From NCBI RefSeq assembly GCF_009792235.1, contig NZ_CP046973.1:1984001-2048000 (forward strand): 64,000 bases of DNA. The letters run 5' to 3'. Every line of letters begins with the position of its first letter. Position 1 is the stretch's first letter. This document shows positions 1 through 8,681 of the stretch, piece after piece. The notes below the pieces were generated by a model. The model did not search any database. It saw nothing but the letters and a program-made list of their open reading frames with translations, and was not told where the DNA came from. This DNA comes from Microcystis aeruginosa FD4. GTDB taxonomy: Bacteria; Cyanobacteriota; Cyanobacteriia; Cyanobacteriales; Microcystaceae. The position numbers and the translations under genes were made by a program.

Positions 1-206
1 ATTTAATTCATCGACGAACTTAAACTATGAACACCAAAACTGCACAATATTTACTGAGAGCATATTTATCTACTTTATCCTCTCGTGGAAGCATCCATCC
101 AAAGTCTTAAAGCCTTATTACCGATAAATTGTACTGTACGAATACCATAGTCAATGGTAGAACACTGACTCGGCTTGACCACTGCTTTCATTTCTAAGAC
201 AATCAT
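1..206 (-). pseudogene. 5' fragment of a tnpB-like transposon nuclease gene
   Basis: Reading leftward from an ATG at 206, the sequence encodes MIVLEMKAVVKPSQCSTIDY and then a segment with IRTVQFIGNKALRLWMD. This resembles the N-terminus of one cyanobacterial IS200/IS605 TnpB subfamily. A stop follows about 40 codons in. The next recognisable piece (REDKVDKYALSKYC) lies in another frame, so there is a frameshift near 85-95. The rest runs off the window edge or is lost. The family call comes from resemblance at the N-terminus only, because no catalytic motif is inside the window. Confidence 0.5.
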
Positions 207-327
207 TGTTTATTGGCCTTAAAAAACTTATTTTAAGCTAACACAATCCGCACAAAACCGTCAAGGTTCAATAATCGTGCTTCGCCGATGCTCTATTGGT
301 CATGGTTTCATCCCATCTGTAAAACTG

Positions 328-570
328 ATACCATTTTTCAAAAGTAATGACAGAGATGGTTATGCCTGGTGCATCTCAATTTTGTCGAAATATCTAGAGG
401 ACATTTTGGGCGCACGCGGTGCGCCCCTACCATTGGCGCAATCATATTATTGTAGGGGCGAATTGCCTTCGCCCTCTTTGAACAACTTCTGCTGCTCACC
501 ATCAGTGAGAGAAAATCACCAATAGGAGATGCACCCGGTTATGTCTGCTACGGATAAAGAAAAATGGTAT
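328..570. repeat. Outer dispersed element with ATACCATTTTTC inverted ends
   Basis: The arms ATACCATTTTTC (328-339) and GAAAAATGGTAT (559-570) are perfect inverted repeats. If the inner MITE is removed, a short element of about 65 bp remains. The same arm with its neighbour AAAGTAATGACAGAGATGG recurs rearranged around 43153-43363, and a diverged arm lies at 54127-54155. It is a decayed non-coding mobile element that served as target for a second element. Confidence 0.6.
367..536. mobile_element. MITE, GGGTGCATCTCA family, copy A
   Basis: A 170-bp element has ends tGGTGCATCTCA and GAGATGCACCC. It is flanked by a 9-bp near-perfect target duplication: GGTTATGCC on the left, GGTTATGTC on the right. 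Inside are two short GC hairpins of the type GGGGCG...CGCCC and no credible gene. It lies inside an older repeat with ATACCATTTTTC arms. The intact copy at 63277-63448 confirms the boundaries and the 9-bp duplication. Confidence 0.75.
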
Positions 571-650
571 GAGGGTCTTTACCCTGACATTTTCGATAAC
601 CTTCAATTCTAATGATAGGATGAACGATCGAAGCTCTCCAGAGAAACCCT

Positions 651-1700
651 ATGACTAGCTTACTGCGCGACTTTTGGTATGTGGCCACACCGGCAAATAA
701 ACTTAAACCCGGTCAGCTAATGGCCAAAAAAATGCTAGGTGAACCGATTGTTGTCGGCAGGAGACAGGATGGAGAAGTGTTCGCATTGCGGGATATTTGC
801 CCCCATCGTGGCATTCCGCTGCACCATGGCTGGATTGAAGGGGATGGGGTTTACTGTTGCTATCACGGCTGGAAATTTAACACTAGCGATGGCGTTTGTT
901 CTGAGATACCCTCATTAACTGAACACGATCGCCTTGATATTAGCAGAATTTGTGTCACCAGTTATCCCTGTCGCGAAATACAAGGTCATATTTGGGTGTT
1001 TATTCCGGCAGACTCAAAAAGAGAAATTAATCAAGAAAATCTGCCTCCTGTGCCGACTATTAGTGATTTTGGCAAACTTACACCGAAAATAGCCGAAACT
1101 ATCCCTTTCGATTGCAATATTGACCATGCAGTGGTGGGATTGATGGATCCGGCCCACGGTCCCTACGTTCATACTTCTTGGTGGTGGCGCAGCGGTCCGC
1201 GCCAATTTCGGGTCAAAGAAAAACAATACGAACCTGTTCCCCTCGGTTTTCGTCTTGCCCCCTATGATATGCCCGTAAGTGCGAAACCCTATAAAATTTT
1301 GGGTAATAAAGTATCGATTGAAATTGTTTTTGAATTACCCTCGGTGCGTACAGAAATACTACGAGGTGATCGCTATTTGGCCTGTGCTTTTACGGCAATT
1401 ACTCCCATCGATGAAAATCACTGCGAAGTCCATCAAAGTTTATACTATACGATTCCTTGGTTGGCATTTTTAACCCCTCTTTTGCGTTATTTAACCCGAC
1501 AATTCCTCAAACAGGATCGCGATGTGGTGATTAAACAACAGGAAGGACTTAGTTATCATCCAGCTTTGATGTTAATTGATGATGCCGATACCCAAGCCAA
1601 ATGGTATTATCGCCTCAAGCAAGAATACGAAAAATCTCAAGCAGAAAAACGGGATTTTGTCAACCCCATTAAAGCACAAATTTTACGGTGGCGCAGTTAG
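651..1700 (+). CDS. Rieske non-heme iron oxygenase
   Basis: This 349-residue protein belongs to the aromatic ring-hydroxylating oxygenase alpha-subunit group (pheophorbide a oxygenase/vanillate demethylase-like). The Rieske [2Fe-2S] site is seen as C50-P-H52 and C69-x2-H72. The mononuclear iron site appears around residues 156-174 (NIDHAVVGLMDPAHGPYVH), with Asp and two His as expected. It probably couples electrons from a ferredoxin-type reductase to oxygenation of a ring or cyclic substrate, but the substrate cannot be read from sequence. It stands alone, with the convergent gene on the other strand starting 17 bp after its stop. There is no signal peptide. Confidence 0.85.
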   Translation: MTSLLRDFWYVATPANKLKPGQLMAKKMLGEPIVVGRRQDGEVFALRDICPHRGIPLHHGWIEGDGVYCCYHGWKFNTSDGVCSEIPSLTEHDRLDISRICVTSYPCREIQGHIWVFIPADSKREINQENLPPVPTISDFGKLTPKIAETIPFDCNIDHAVVGLMDPAHGPYVHTSWWWRSGPRQFRVKEKQYEPVPLGFRLAPYDMPVSAKPYKILGNKVSIEIVFELPSVRTEILRGDRYLACAFTAITPIDENHCEVHQSLYYTIPWLAFLTPLLRYLTRQFLKQDRDVVIKQQEGLSYHPALMLIDDADTQAKWYYRLKQEYEKSQAEKRDFVNPIKAQILRWRS

Positions 1701-1716
1701 AATTTGCTCATTTTAT

Positions 1717-2829
1717 TTAGCTTCTCACTAAGGATTTATTGACACTGGCTTCAATTTGATAAATGGATGAAAGGACGCTACCTTGATGATTATTGACTAG
1801 ATCATATTTGACCTCTTGTAAATAATTAAAAATAGCATCCCGCAGAATCGGTTTTTCAATGTTTACCGTGTGCTGATAGTCCCATAAATCCCAAACTATC
1901 AAGCCAATTCCCACGATTGGATCGATTAATTCTGCCCCAAAACTACTCGCTACTGCCCCACCGGTTTTAGTGGCAATTTTCGCCCCCGTTTTTCCCGCTA
2001 GGGATAAATAAACTGTACTGCCCACTTTGATGACGGGAATTAAAGATTTAACCCCTAAAGCAGTGGTTCCACCGACTAAAAGTTTGATTGATGTGTTAGA
2101 AATATTGCCCTCGGTATCTTTAATTGTTATGGCTATATCACTAAGATAACGGTCCCATTTGCCTTGGGGAATTTGATAACTGGTCTGTATATTTGCCAAT
2201 TCAGTGCTTAAATTATTTACATATAAATTAACAGTATCTCTAGTGATTCTTTCTAGGCGTAATTGTGCTTCTTGGGGACGAATTACCCGTTTAGTAAACT
2301 CGGTTTGAATAGTTTTGGTCAAATTTTCAGCCACCACCTGTTCCGGAGGTGGATTATCCCTATTGACCCAGTGAGCGATCGAGGAGTATAATCCGCTTAG
2401 AAAGGCCTTGCCCTCAAATTGTTTTTGATTGAAATAGTTAAAATACCAAGGCAGAAAACCCTGATCTACCCGTGTCATCAACTCCTCCACCCATCCCTCA
2501 ATTTCTCCTAGGGCAAAGGTTTGAGAATTTGCTCTCGCTGTCTGTAAAGCTTGGCTAATTTCTCGCTCGATTTGACTGTTAGATTTTTTGGTTATACTGA
2601 TGGGAATCTCTAGGTTAGTTTCGGTAGCAACTTTAGTTTTTAACGGTTCATTGCTGGCAGTTCCTAGCCAAATTTTCCCTAAAAGAGGCAAGATAACCAC
2701 TAGAACAACTATAGCCCAAATTAACGGGGTTATCGCCTTAATCAGTTGACTGATTGCCTGAATGCGGTTAGTTTTTTCACTATACTGAGGTGGCTCAATA
2801 TTCTCTTGTGAATCTGGCCTGGAGTTCAT
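1717..2829 (-). CDS. Hypothetical single-pass membrane protein
   Basis: I do not recognise this 370-residue protein. After about 30 polar residues there is one strong membrane segment near 34-55 (IWAIVVLVVILPLLGKIWL). A long helical, charged region follows (about 80-240), then a second hydrophobic/glycine-rich stretch near 255-315 (LLVGGTTALGVKSL, GAKIATKTGGAVASSFGAE). It is probably an inner or thylakoid membrane-anchored protein with most of its mass on one side. The start lies directly beside the end of the IsrB-type mobile element, and the gene ends convergently with the Rieske oxygenase. It may be a conserved cyanobacterial hypothetical; no function is offered. Confidence 0.7.
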   Translation of the reverse strand: MNSRPDSQENIEPPQYSEKTNRIQAISQLIKAITPLIWAIVVLVVILPLLGKIWLGTASNEPLKTKVATETNLEIPISITKKSNSQIEREISQALQTARANSQTFALGEIEGWVEELMTRVDQGFLPWYFNYFNQKQFEGKAFLSGLYSSIAHWVNRDNPPPEQVVAENLTKTIQTEFTKRVIRPQEAQLRLERITRDTVNLYVNNLSTELANIQTSYQIPQGKWDRYLSDIAITIKDTEGNISNTSIKLLVGGTTALGVKSLIPVIKVGSTVYLSLAGKTGAKIATKTGGAVASSFGAELIDPIVGIGLIVWDLWDYQHTVNIEKPILRDAIFNYLQEVKYDLVNNHQGSVLSSIYQIEASVNKSLVRS

Positions 2830-2879
2830 CGAAAAATTGGGTCTTAAACCCCGCCCTTTAGCGATAACGGAGGGCGGCT

Positions 2880-3986
2880 TTATATGAGTTGGTGAGAAAC
2901 AATTAAACCGTTAGAACGACGAATTAACTGAATCTTGCTAACAGCCATCTGTCCCAATCGTTGACCATTGGTATCGCTTACAGATAGCTGTTTTTCGGTA
3001 TCTCCACTAACATAACCAATTCCTTTGGGAGAAGAAACTAAATCTCCTTTACGGAACCCATGTCTTGTGGTAGAGCCACCATATTTACGTCGTTTACCAC
3101 CTTTGGAAAAAACCATCAGGTGAAGTTGACGACGACTAATAGGAGGACGTTTGATGACAGCAAAGGGAGCGTTTGTTACTTCAACAGAACCCTTCCAATC
3201 GTATCCATGACCATTAGAAGTGTGAAATGGCCAATAATCTAAAAACTGAAAACAGGCAAGAGCAATGCCATCGTTAGCATGACTTTCTGGTGATTGTTCT
3301 GCTTTATTTTTGGACTTTTCTAGTCGCAAATGTTTTCTAAGATTAGAGGTTTGCCAACCAAAGCGAGTATGGACTGTTGCCAATTGAGATAGTTGCTCAA
3401 TAGCCCATTTCTGTCCGACCATAACTGGCGAGAAACCTTTTCCAGACTTAGCTCCTTTTCTCCTGGAAGTTAGAGCAATATCGGCTTTGATGTACTCAAA
3501 GTAAATATCGGTAATTGGATAGATTTTGGTTAGTTCGGAAACGACTCGAAGTTCAAGTTGACGATTGGTTTTAATACTTGGTGCTAACTTAGAATTTGTC
3601 CGATTAGAAAATCGCTTTTGTCGATGCGCTCTTAGATTAAAAGGAAGTTGGCGGTTAATCCGTCTTCCTCTACGTCCTCTTCGCATTAACCGTCTATTGT
3701 CCAGGCACTCTCTTACTCGCTTAAAAGGAAGTTCTAAGTGAGCCTTCCAAAGAGTAAAAAGAGGGGATTGAACACCAATTCCAGAGAATAATTTACCCGG
3801 GTCAATACCAATAGCAATCGGTTGGGTTTTGTTGTCGGAAGGTTCAGTGGTTAGCTGGACATAGAAAATACCTAAGTCGTTGAATTTGCCGATAGCTTTT
3901 CCTTCCTTAATCCACCGTCTAGCCCGACTGGGTTTGGTGGGCATTAACGGTTTTCCTTCTTTTGAGATAACAGGAACTCTTTCCAT
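2880..3986 (-). CDS. isrB: IsrB-type RNA-guided nickase candidate (IscB relative without HNH)
   Basis: The 368-residue protein has the IscB-superfamily order: PLMP motif at 13-16, RuvC-I GIDPG with Asp62, an Arg-rich bridge helix at about 98-109 (RRLMRRGRRGRR), RuvC-II YFEYIKAD with Glu164, and RuvC-III SHANDGIA with His236 and Asp239. RuvC-II and RuvC-III are only about 70 residues apart, which leaves no room for an HNH domain and no HNH motif is seen. This matches the IsrB branch, known in the family as omega-RNA-guided nickases of about 350 residues. All three RuvC acidic residues are intact. The ATG at 3986 has a purine-rich stretch upstream. A plain RRXRR-domain protein is the conservative alternative name. 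Confidence 0.8.
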   Translation of the reverse strand: MERVPVISKEGKPLMPTKPSRARRWIKEGKAIGKFNDLGIFYVQLTTEPSDNKTQPIAIGIDPGKLFSGIGVQSPLFTLWKAHLELPFKRVRECLDNRRLMRRGRRGRRINRQLPFNLRAHRQKRFSNRTNSKLAPSIKTNRQLELRVVSELTKIYPITDIYFEYIKADIALTSRRKGAKSGKGFSPVMVGQKWAIEQLSQLATVHTRFGWQTSNLRKHLRLEKSKNKAEQSPESHANDGIALACFQFLDYWPFHTSNGHGYDWKGSVEVTNAPFAVIKRPPISRRQLHLMVFSKGGKRRKYGGSTTRHGFRKGDLVSSPKGIGYVSGDTEKQLSVSDTNGQRLGQMAVSKIQLIRRSNGLIVSHQLI

Positions 3987-4022
3987 GGAGATAATCCTTA
4001 AGAGTAAAGTTAAAGTCCCTTA

Positions 4023-4279
4023 GGGACTTGCGTGGGAATAATATCCCAGCTTTGAAAATCGCTCTGTAGAAGAATCAGACCAGCCAGATGGCACAGGATC
4101 AAAGCGCAAGTCCCTTATTGGAAGGGGGTTCTCGAAGGCTCTCCCCCTACTTAGGGTGATCAGCAAACCCCCTCCGTGCGGAGGGCGCAAGCTTTGCGCC
4201 CCTACAGTAACGGATTTTGTCCACAATGTAGGGGCGAACTGCGTTCGCCCAAAAGGTACATTATCAAAGCGCAAGTCCC
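4023..4279. mobile_element. MITE, GGGACTTGCG family, copy 1
   Basis: The element has perfect 10-bp inverted ends GGGACTTGCG (4023-4032) and CGCAAGTCCC (4270-4279). It is preceded by TTA and followed by TTT; the other two copies have TTA on both sides, suggesting a 3-bp target duplication. An extra internal CGCAAGTCCCTT lies near 4103-4114. Two palindromes (GGGCGCAAGC-type and GGGGCGAACTGCGTTCGCCC) fill the right half. Translated frames here recur only because the element recurs, so no gene is called. The sequence just left (AAAGTCCCT) may be a relic of an adjoining copy. Confidence 0.8.
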
Positions 4280-4284
4280 TTTCC

Positions 4285-4640
4285 GCAACACAATCAAGAT
4301 GTCTTGTCTAACAACGCTTTACCAATAAAGCTTAGAGGGAATCCGAACTAGGGAAGTATTCGGAGGTCTGGGCCAGATTGTGTCTCGATGCGGTAGTCTC
4401 TACTTGCATCGCCTAAATTGGTCTAGGCAAGCCCCGTCGCTTTTAGGCTATCCCTTATAGGGAGCTTTCTTAACAATTTTTTCAGTAAGCACTCCAACCC
4501 TTATCCTGACTTGATTTCAGTTTTTTCTTTGTCAGTAAGGGTGTCAACAAGGAATATTACAAATTGTTACCGAGTCTTGAAAGCCTTGTGCTACAAAGGT
4601 TTGAAATGTTAAGAAAGATGTGACTAAAGGACAGGCTTTT
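4285..4640 (-). ncRNA. Candidate omega RNA (HEARO-like) of the IsrB element
   Basis: IscB/IsrB proteins use an RNA encoded just 5' of their ORF. The roughly 355 bp here lie upstream of isrB on the same strand, inside the element ends, and have no ORF. Short stems can be read on the minus strand: CGATGC...GCATCG enclosing GTAG-AGA-CTAC, and paired segments such as CCCTATAAGGG. The MITE at 4023-4279 lies between this region and the ORF, so the native RNA-ORF spacing is broken. The RNA identity is inferred from position and local stems; exact ends and guide are unknown. Confidence 0.5.
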
Positions 4641-4788
4641 AGGGCGGGGTTAGTGACCAGCTAACCTAGTTAAAATTATTAGATCATCGTTCTCGAAAAC
4701 CCGCAGAAACCCCAATTTTCCGAGCAGTAAACAGCGAGAGAGCATTATCGGGCAAAAGACAGCCAACACCCGATAAATATCGGCAATT

Positions 4789-5103
4789 TTAGCGAATTTC
4801 TGCCTTCATCCGTTCAAGGGTTTGCTGCATTTGGTCGAACATCATTTGGGGAGTCATACCAAATTGACCTAATTGGGTTTTTAGCTGTTCTACGGTCATT
4901 TGGGCGGAAAAATCCTCAGATAACTCAAAACGCTTCATAAATATCTTGTAGCGTTCCATTAACTCCTCCATCCTATCGATAAAGATGATTTTACCCTCTC
5001 GATCGAATTTCCCGTACTCGCTGCCTAGTTGTGTGAGGGACTGGTAATCTTCAAATAGCTGTCTAGCTTCCTGTTGAACCACCTCTGAGTCAAAGAATCC
5101 CAT
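4789..5103 (-). CDS. DUF1825 family protein
   Basis: A 104-residue soluble protein beginning MGFFDSEVVQQEARQLFEDY, which I recognise as the cyanobacterial DUF1825 family. It is predicted all-helical and highly charged, with a Met-rich C-terminal helix (MTPQMMFDQMQQTLERMKAE). No membrane segment or catalytic motif is visible, and the function of the family is unknown to me. It reads in the same direction as the uppS-cdaA-lysA group but is separated from uppS by about 250 bp, so it is probably transcribed from its own promoter. Confidence 0.85.
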   Translation of the reverse strand: MGFFDSEVVQQEARQLFEDYQSLTQLGSEYGKFDREGKIIFIDRMEELMERYKIFMKRFELSEDFSAQMTVEQLKTQLGQFGMTPQMMFDQMQQTLERMKAEIR

Positions 5104-5360
5104 AATCTTAAAACTGCTTATCGTCGATAGTTACTCTCCCCCCCATTTTATTTTAGCTGGGAAAAAAGTCTAGAGCCAGTCGATTTACGGATTACCGTAT
5201 TGGGGAAATCGAGAGGATGACAAACGGCCCTCTGGTCGCGGTTTAACAGTTACCCCGAGGAGTAAGTTAAAATTAAAAGTGATCAAATCTCTTGTAAAGA
5301 GCAAAAATTGTCCTTTAAATGCTCCACAGTGGCTATTTCGAGCAATTTGGGCTGCAGCCC

Positions 5361-6110
5361 TTATAATTTGCCAAAACGACGATGACGACCCTGATAATCT
5401 TTTAAAGCGTGGTGAAATTGCACTCGATCGAAATCGGGCCAGAGGGTATCAGTAACGTAGATTTCCGCGTAGGCCATTTGCCAGAGTAAAAAATTACTAA
5501 TTCGCATTTCCCCACTACTGCGAATTAACAGATCTGGGTTAGGAATCCCAGCAGTATAAAGATACTGTTCAAAGAGAGATTCATCGATCGCTTCTGGGGA
5601 GACTAAACCCCGTTGCACCTGACGAGCGATCGCCTGACAAGCTTGCACGATCTCCTCTCGGCCACCATAATTAGTAGCCACCGTAAATTGAATACCAGAA
5701 TTTTTGCTAGTTTCTGCGTGAGATTTAGCAATTTCCCGTCTTAAAGACTCTGGCAAGACTGATAAATTACCAATAAAGCGAATTTTGACATTTTGCTGCA
5801 TCATTTCTTCTAATTCCCGCCGCAAAACCCGCTCGAAGAGAGTCATTAAAAACTCTACTTCCTCTAGGGGACGACCCCAATTTTCCGTAGAAAAAGCATA
5901 AGCAGTTAAAGCAGGAATCCCCCAGTCGCGACAACAGCGCAGCAAGTCTTTGAGTGCATCTACTCCCCGTTGATGGCCCATAATCCGCGGCAAACCACGA
6001 TTTTTCGCCCAACGACCGTTCCCATCCATAATCACTGCGACGTGCTGAGGCAAACGGTTTTTATCTAAATCCGTAGGTAATTCTGGTGACAAGCTCGGTT
6101 TAACAGTCAT
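5361..6110 (-). CDS. uppS: Isoprenyl transferase (undecaprenyl diphosphate synthase)
   Basis: A cis-prenyltransferase that condenses isopentenyl diphosphate onto farnesyl diphosphate to make the C55 carrier lipid for peptidoglycan and other envelope polymers. The signature MDGNGRWAKNRG begins at residue 28, with catalytic Asp29 and phosphate-binding Arg33. The later RSSGEMRISNFLLWQ block and AYAEIY are the usual C-terminal conserved region. The 249-residue length is normal. The start codon overlaps the cdaA stop in ATGA, so the two are translationally coupled downstream of lysA. In the RSSGE block Met replaces the more common Gln, a minor variation. Confidence 0.95.
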   Translation of the reverse strand: MTVKPSLSPELPTDLDKNRLPQHVAVIMDGNGRWAKNRGLPRIMGHQRGVDALKDLLRCCRDWGIPALTAYAFSTENWGRPLEEVEFLMTLFERVLRRELEEMMQQNVKIRFIGNLSVLPESLRREIAKSHAETSKNSGIQFTVATNYGGREEIVQACQAIARQVQRGLVSPEAIDESLFEQYLYTAGIPNPDLLIRSSGEMRISNFLLWQMAYAEIYVTDTLWPDFDRVQFHHALKDYQGRHRRFGKL

Positions 6111-7027
6111 TTTCTATCTTTCGGGGTTGCTCTGGGCGAACGGGAGAATTTTTCTAAGATTAGACGACCTTTTAAGCCAATTGTACGCCCTAAACGTCCC
6201 CAACTCGGTGCGACCACTTCCCCCTCTCCCGACGGAGAAAACTTCGCTTCGAGAAGCTCTTTTAGTTTACTACTGGTTAAAGGCCGATCCAAATTCCCCC
6301 CCGACGCGAGGGAAATCGAGCCAGTTTCCTCAGAAACCACAATACAGATACAATTATCTAGCCTTTCGGTAATGCCCATGGCTGCCCGATGACGGGTGCC
6401 TAATTGCCTAGAGGTACTGCGCTCCGATAAGGGTAGAATAACACCAGCGGCCACCACTCGATCGCCCCGAATAAATACGGCCCCATCGTGCAGTAAAGTT
6501 TTAGTTTGAAAAATAGTTTGAATTAATTCCTTAGATACTTGGCCATTGAGCGTCACTCCCGGATTGACAAACACCTTGGTGTCAAGATTGCCACTGGTTT
6601 CTAATACCATCAGCGCGCCGGTGCGATTTTGAGATAGATCCTTCACCGCGTCCACTAACTCATCAATGACATTATCAGTCTTGGGAGTGGGGGAACTTTT
6701 TTTAAATAATTCCCACACTTGACCTTTGCCCAATAATTCTAAAAAACGGCGGAATTCCGACTGAAAAATCACAGCAATCGCCACTGCTGCCCCCAAAATC
6801 AATTTTTCTAGGACTAACCCCAGCAAGCGCAATCCTAGAGCATCGCTAATCACCGAGGCCAGCATTAAATAGATTAGTCCTCGCACCATCCAAAAGGTAC
6901 GCCGCTCGCCGATAATTAGCAGCAGCATATAGGTAAGCAGGAAAACTAACCCAAAGTCTAGGAATAACAGACCATGGCTGAGAATCCAGGACAATAACCG
7001 GCGAGGGTCCAGAAAAAAACCCGACAT
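6107..7027 (-). CDS. cdaA: Diadenylate cyclase CdaA
   Basis: The protein makes cyclic di-AMP from two ATP. About 90 hydrophobic N-terminal residues form three predicted membrane helices (about 12-40, 48-64, 68-90). The DisA_N-type catalytic domain follows, with DGA at 181-183 and RHR at 212-214, both essential motifs of the family. The 306-residue length is typical. It overlaps uppS by 4 bp and follows lysA by about 20 bp, so the three probably form one operon. This places the second messenger next to wall precursor synthesis (diaminopimelate, carrier lipid). The tail beyond about 260 is basic and less conserved. Confidence 0.93.
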   Translation of the reverse strand: MSGFFLDPRRLLSWILSHGLLFLDFGLVFLLTYMLLLIIGERRTFWMVRGLIYLMLASVISDALGLRLLGLVLEKLILGAAVAIAVIFQSEFRRFLELLGKGQVWELFKKSSPTPKTDNVIDELVDAVKDLSQNRTGALMVLETSGNLDTKVFVNPGVTLNGQVSKELIQTIFQTKTLLHDGAVFIRGDRVVAAGVILPLSERSTSRQLGTRHRAAMGITERLDNCICIVVSEETGSISLASGGNLDRPLTSSKLKELLEAKFSPSGEGEVVAPSWGRLGRTIGLKGRLILEKFSRSPRATPKDRK

Positions 7028-7049
7028 GGGGGGACAATAGCGATGAGGT

Positions 7050-8453
7050 TTACATCAAGGAGAGTCGATTGGGTAAGCGGTCTTGACGCAGCAAACCCGC
7101 CAGATTTTCCCGTTCAAGGATCAGATTAGCTTCTCCATTTTGGACAATTACCGCCGCCGGACGGGGTAAGCGGTTGTAATTAGAAGCCATACTGTAGTTA
7201 TAGGCCCCCGTGGCTAAAACCACTAAAATATCTCCCGGGTTGGTTTTCGGTAGCGCAATATCCTTAATTAGAATATCGCCAGATTCACAATGTTTTCCAG
7301 CTATTGTCACCACTTCCTGACATTCTTGACTCATTTTATTGGCGACCACGGCCCGATAAACCGATTGATAGGTAATCGGTCGGGGATTATCGGACATTCC
7401 GCCATCGACGGCGATATAGGTGCGGATTGCGGGGATTTCTTTGCGATTACCCACTGTATAGGCCGTTACGCAAGCGGTGGCAATCAGAGAGCGTCCCGGT
7501 TCGGCAATCAGCAGCGGATAAGCGATACCTCTTTCCTGACAAGCTTTGGCCACTGCTAAGGACACCGCTTGCACCCATTCCTCGATACTTGGGGGGTCAT
7601 CACTTTCGAGGTAGCGAATTCCTAAACCACCACCGACGTTTAATTGCTCTAGGGGTAAACCCCGTTCTAAACCTAATTTAAACCAGTCTGTCAACACAGC
7701 GGCTAAGTCTTGGTGGGGTTGACGTTCAAAAATCTGGGAACCGATGTGAGCGTGTAAACCCAGACAATTTAGCACTGGATGAGCTAAAACATAGTCAAAT
7801 ACCGCTTCGATTTGATGGGGGTCAAAACCAAATTTACTGTCTAAGTGACCCGTGCGAATATATTCGTGGGTGTGGCACTCGATACCGGGGGTTAAACGCA
7901 ATAGGATCGGAATAGGGGTATCAGGACGGTTTTCGCCTAATTTAACCAGATTTTCTAACTCTAGCCAGTTATCAACGATAATAATGCAGTTATGCTCGAT
8001 CGCATATTCTAACTCGGCGATCGATTTGTTGTTACCATGAAAGTAGATCGGCACATCAGTTTTATTGATCTGGTCTAAAGCGGTTAACACCGTATGAATT
8101 TCTCCGGCCGACACCACATCAAAACCTAATCCCTCCCTAGCGACCACGGCCGATACAGCCAGGCAATTCCACGCTTTCGAGGCATAAATTACCCTAGATT
8201 CTCCTGGATAATGAGTCTGGAAACCTTGCAGGTATTGACGACAGGCAGTGCGGAGGGTGACTTCATCGACAATATACAAGGGTGAACCGAAACGTTCCAC
8301 TAGGGTGGTCACATCACAACCACCGATTTCTAGGCAATCGCGGTTATTAACCTTGGCCGTCAGGGGTAACAGGGTTTGATTCGGGGATAGACAATCTTGA
8401 TAGGCTAAATATTTTTGTCCGGAATTGCTGATTTTAGGTTCGGTTGATAGCAT
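7050..8453 (-). CDS. lysA: Diaminopimelate decarboxylase
   Basis: A PLP enzyme that decarboxylates meso-diaminopimelate to L-lysine, the last step of the lysine pathway. PLP is expected on Lys93 in VIYASKAW. Further family marks are HAHIGSQ, the phosphate-binding GGGLG, EPGRSL and CESGD. It has 467 residues, with roughly 40 N-terminal residues before the barrel, as in other cyanobacterial LysA proteins. It is the first gene of the likely lysA-cdaA-uppS unit. The 228-bp gap upstream separates it from the divergent gun4 gene and should hold both promoters. Confidence 0.96.
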   Translation of the reverse strand: MLSTEPKISNSGQKYLAYQDCLSPNQTLLPLTAKVNNRDCLEIGGCDVTTLVERFGSPLYIVDEVTLRTACRQYLQGFQTHYPGESRVIYASKAWNCLAVSAVVAREGLGFDVVSAGEIHTVLTALDQINKTDVPIYFHGNNKSIAELEYAIEHNCIIIVDNWLELENLVKLGENRPDTPIPILLRLTPGIECHTHEYIRTGHLDSKFGFDPHQIEAVFDYVLAHPVLNCLGLHAHIGSQIFERQPHQDLAAVLTDWFKLGLERGLPLEQLNVGGGLGIRYLESDDPPSIEEWVQAVSLAVAKACQERGIAYPLLIAEPGRSLIATACVTAYTVGNRKEIPAIRTYIAVDGGMSDNPRPITYQSVYRAVVANKMSQECQEVVTIAGKHCESGDILIKDIALPKTNPGDILVVLATGAYNYSMASNYNRLPRPAAVIVQNGEANLILERENLAGLLRQDRLPNRLSLM

Positions 8454-8681
8454 GATCGGTGTTTTTTGTCAAAAAATCGATAATTTTTGTTACAATCTCC
8501 GCGCATCCCCGATTCAGTTAAGGGAATTTTGACCGACGGTGATCTAGATAACCAAAATAGTTCTCTCTTTCAGTGTACGATCAACCACCCGCTAAAAATC
8601 CCTTTTTTGTCAGGAAAAAATCGAGCAGCGACCCCGAAATAGTGGTAATAGTATTGAAGGAGTGGTCTTAAAAGTGATGAT

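Larger units (their letters stand above)
2847..4651 (-). mobile_element. IS200/IS605-like element carrying an IsrB-type protein, no tnpA
   Basis: Element ends are inferred from AACCCCGCCCT at 2847-2857 and its inverse AGGGCGGGGTT at 4641-4651. Next to the first end is a 7-bp-stem hairpin (CCGCCCT/AGGGCGG, 2851-2877) just beyond the nuclease stop codon, like the subterminal hairpins of IS200/IS605 elements. The element contains an RNA-like region (about 4285-4640), a MITE (4023-4279) and the nuclease ORF. No TnpA transposase is present, so movement would need one in trans. The boundaries are my inference and have not been checked against an empty site. Confidence 0.6.

Noticed and set aside
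277..525. 82-codon ORF
   Set aside because: It runs through MITE copy A and its target repeat; the composition is that of the repeats.
4020..4274. ORF of 84 codons that recurs at 21389-21622 and 33485-33811
   Set aside because: It lies entirely in the GGGACTTGCG MITE and recurs because the element does. Frames are not preserved at the ends and no family is recognised.
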